Positions 12,843-14,427 of a stretch of 14,427 bases of DNA are shown piece after piece. The stretch is from Acidimicrobiia bacterium (GTDB taxonomy: Bacteria; Actinomycetota; Acidimicrobiia; IMCC26256; JAENVU01), in contig JADGON010000035.1 in NCBI GenBank assembly GCA_017882945.1, forward strand, positions 1 through 14,427. The letters are read 5' to 3'. Numbering within the stretch: the stretch's first letter is position 1; the number at the start of each line of letters is the position of its first letter. Position numbers and translations under genes: made by a program. Below the pieces are notes generated by a model. It was not told the DNA's origin. It did not search any database and saw only the letters and a list, made by a program, of their open reading frames with translations.

Positions 12843-14427
12843 ATGGACACACCAAGGATGCGTGGCGCCGGCGAGGCGGACGCGAGCGTCGTGCTGGACG
12901 CGCTCGCGATCGCCGTGATCGTGACCGACGGCGCCGGCATCGTCACCGGGTGGAACCGCGCTGCCGAGGAGCTGTTCGGCTGGTCGGCGACGGAGGCCGA
13001 GGGCGAACCCATCACGGACCTGATCGTGCCCTCGTACGACGTCGACGCGGCCGCGCGGATCTTGGCGAGCGTCAGCGCGGGCACCGACCGCGCCGGCGAG
13101 TTCGCGTGCTGCCGCAAGGACGGCGCTCAGATCTGGATCCACTCCACGCTCTCACCCATCCGGAAGCACGGGCGCGTGGTCGCGATGGTCGGTTCCTCCG
13201 TCGACATCTCCGAGCGACGAGCGGCCGACATCCGCATCGGATCGCTGCTGCAGCATGCCAGCGACATCGCGTTCATCGTCAACGTCGACGGATCGTTCAA
13301 GTATGTGAGTCCGGTGTTCGAACGCGCCTTCGGATACGAACCGGGCGCGATGATCGGTGAGCTCGGGTACGACTTCGTTCACTCGAGCGACCGGCCGAAG
13401 GTTGCGCGCGCGATTGCCGCGACCGCCGCGGACCCGTCCGCTCATCCCGTGGTGGTGTATCGCGGGCGAACCGAAGACGGCTCCTGGGGATGGAGGGAGC
13501 TCATCGCGTCGAACATGCTCGATGAGCCTGCAGTCGGCGGGATCGTCATCAATGTGCGCGACGTCAGCGAGCGCGAAGAGGCGCTCGACGAGCTCCGCCG
13601 CAGTGAAGCCAAGTTTCGTTCGCTGTTCGAGCACGCGAACGATGTCGGCTTCCTCACTGATGTCACCGGTCGGATCCGCTATGTCACTCCATCACTGCAC
13701 GACGTGCTCGGCTACCGGCCCGAAGACGTCGTCGGCAAGGGGACGTGGGACACCCTGGGCATCGATGTCAACGACACCTCGGTATCGAGGATCGTGACCG
13801 CGCTGGCCGCACCGTCCTCACGGGTCGACTTCACTGCGACGTTGCGCGCCGCTGACGGTGCCTCGAGGTGGGTCGAGATGACCGCCCGGAACCTCACCGA
13901 CGACCCCGCGGTCGAGGGCTTCGTCACCAACCTCCGCGACGTGACGGATCGCATGGAGACGCTCGTCGCGCTTCGAACCTCTGAGGCACGCCAGCGCGCG
14001 ATCGTCGCTCGTTCGAACGAGCTCACGATCTTCTTCGCCGGCGACGGGACTGTGGAATGGGTGAGTCCTGCAGCCGCCGAGATCTTCGACGTTGCGCCGG
14101 AAGCGCTCGTCGGCAGCAACGGCTTCGACATGATCCATCCGGAAGATCGCGAGCGGGTCCTCGCGGAGTTCCTCACGATGACCGGCGTGGGCGACCATGT
14201 TCGCACCCAGTACCGGACGCTCGACTTCACCGGACGCGTGCGATGGGTCGACGAGGTGGCGACGAACCTGATCGACGATCCGGACGTCGGTTACGTCGTG
14301 GGCAACCTGCGGGACATCACCGATCAGCATCTCGCGGCCGACGCGCTCGCAGCCAGCGAGGCGCGCTACCGCTCGATCGTCGAGACCGCGCAGGAGGGCA
14401 TCTGGGTCACCGGGCTCGACGGATCGA
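12843..14427 (+). CDS. Multi-PAS sensor protein (3' end cut by window)
   Basis: The reading frame is open to the right edge (528 codons). It is built from tandem PAS/PAC units of about 115-120 residues: roughly 12-124, 131-243, 254-370 and 380-494, with a fifth beginning near 505 (EARYRSIVETAQEGIWVTGLDG). Each ends in a recognisable PAC tail: VDISERR, VRDVSERE, LRDVTDRM, LRDITDQ. There is no membrane helix or signal peptide, so the sensor is cytoplasmic. The output domain lies outside the window; histidine kinase, GGDEF/EAL or PP2C phosphatase are all possible. The ATG at 12843 is the first ATG after a stop at 12798-12800; TTG 12831 and ATG 12858 are alternatives and none has a strong ribosome site. 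It diverges from the binding-protein operon. Confidence 0.92.
   Translation, partial: MDTPRMRGAGEADASVVLDALAIAVIVTDGAGIVTGWNRAAEELFGWSATEAEGEPITDLIVPSYDVDAAARILASVSAGTDRAGEFACCRKDGAQIWIHSTLSPIRKHGRVVAMVGSSVDISERRAADIRIGSLLQHASDIAFIVNVDGSFKYVSPVFERAFGYEPGAMIGELGYDFVHSSDRPKVARAIAATAADPSAHPVVVYRGRTEDGSWGWRELIASNMLDEPAVGGIVINVRDVSEREEALDELRRSEAKFRSLFEHANDVGFLTDVTGRIRYVTPSLHDVLGYRPEDVVGKGTWDTLGIDVNDTSVSRIVTALAAPSSRVDFTATLRAADGASRWVEMTARNLTDDPAVEGFVTNLRDVTDRMETLVALRTSEARQRAIVARSNELTIFFAGDGTVEWVSPAAAEIFDVAPEALVGSNGFDMIHPEDRERVLAEFLTMTGVGDHVRTQYRTLDFTGRVRWVDEVATNLIDDPDVGYVVGNLRDITDQHLAADALAASEARYRSIVETAQEGIWVTGLDGS

Overview
The window is a high-GC, gene-dense bacterial segment with many ATGA- or GTGA-type start/stop overlaps. 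Codon use, short gaps and protein families (DUF2630, PaiB-like FMN protein, AlkZ-like winged-helix protein, excisionase-type HTH fused to a Mop/TOBE domain) point to an actinomycete. Acidimicrobiia is my best guess, but the sequence alone does not prove it. I see no rRNA, tRNA, CRISPR array, integrase or transposase gene.

Layout, left to right. (1) Positions 1-2952, minus strand: a molybdate uptake operon read as regulator (HTH plus Mop domain) - modA - modB - modC, with modC cut by the left edge. (2) Positions 2953-3529: a mostly non-coding stretch holding one small membrane-protein ORF, several strong hairpins, and a 15-bp perfect inverted repeat (3030-3044 and 3492-3506) that brackets 477 bp. 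(3) Positions 3530-5957: a small zinc-ribbon protein (minus) diverges from a pirin - DODA-type extradiol dioxygenase pair (plus). A DUF2630 protein (plus) follows and meets a UBP-type zinc-finger protein (minus) head-on. (4) Positions 6010-7939, minus: a secreted collagen-like low-complexity protein, an ECF sigma factor, and a one-pass membrane protein rich in Pro/Thr that is probably the anti-sigma partner. A perfect 13-bp inverted repeat sits over the probable start of the sigma gene. (5) Positions 8076-9937: a PaiB-like FMN protein (minus) diverges from an AlkZ-like winged-helix protein (plus). (6) Positions 9930-12714, minus: a three-gene catabolic-looking operon made of a periplasmic-binding-fold protein without a signal peptide, an amidohydrolase-2 enzyme and a VOC (glyoxalase-fold) protein. 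(7) Position 12843 to the right edge, plus: the N-terminal part of a sensor with at least four complete tandem PAS domains and the start of a fifth, divergent from operon 6.

Most of the window is ordinary actinobacterial housekeeping or accessory metabolism. The parts that deserve a second look are the signal-less binding protein fused by overlap to a hydrolase operon and facing a multi-PAS sensor, the hairpin and start arrangement of the sigma-factor gene next to a collagen-like secreted protein, the loss of the canonical catalytic Gln motif in the AlkZ-like protein, and the 477-bp inverted-repeat-bounded segment.
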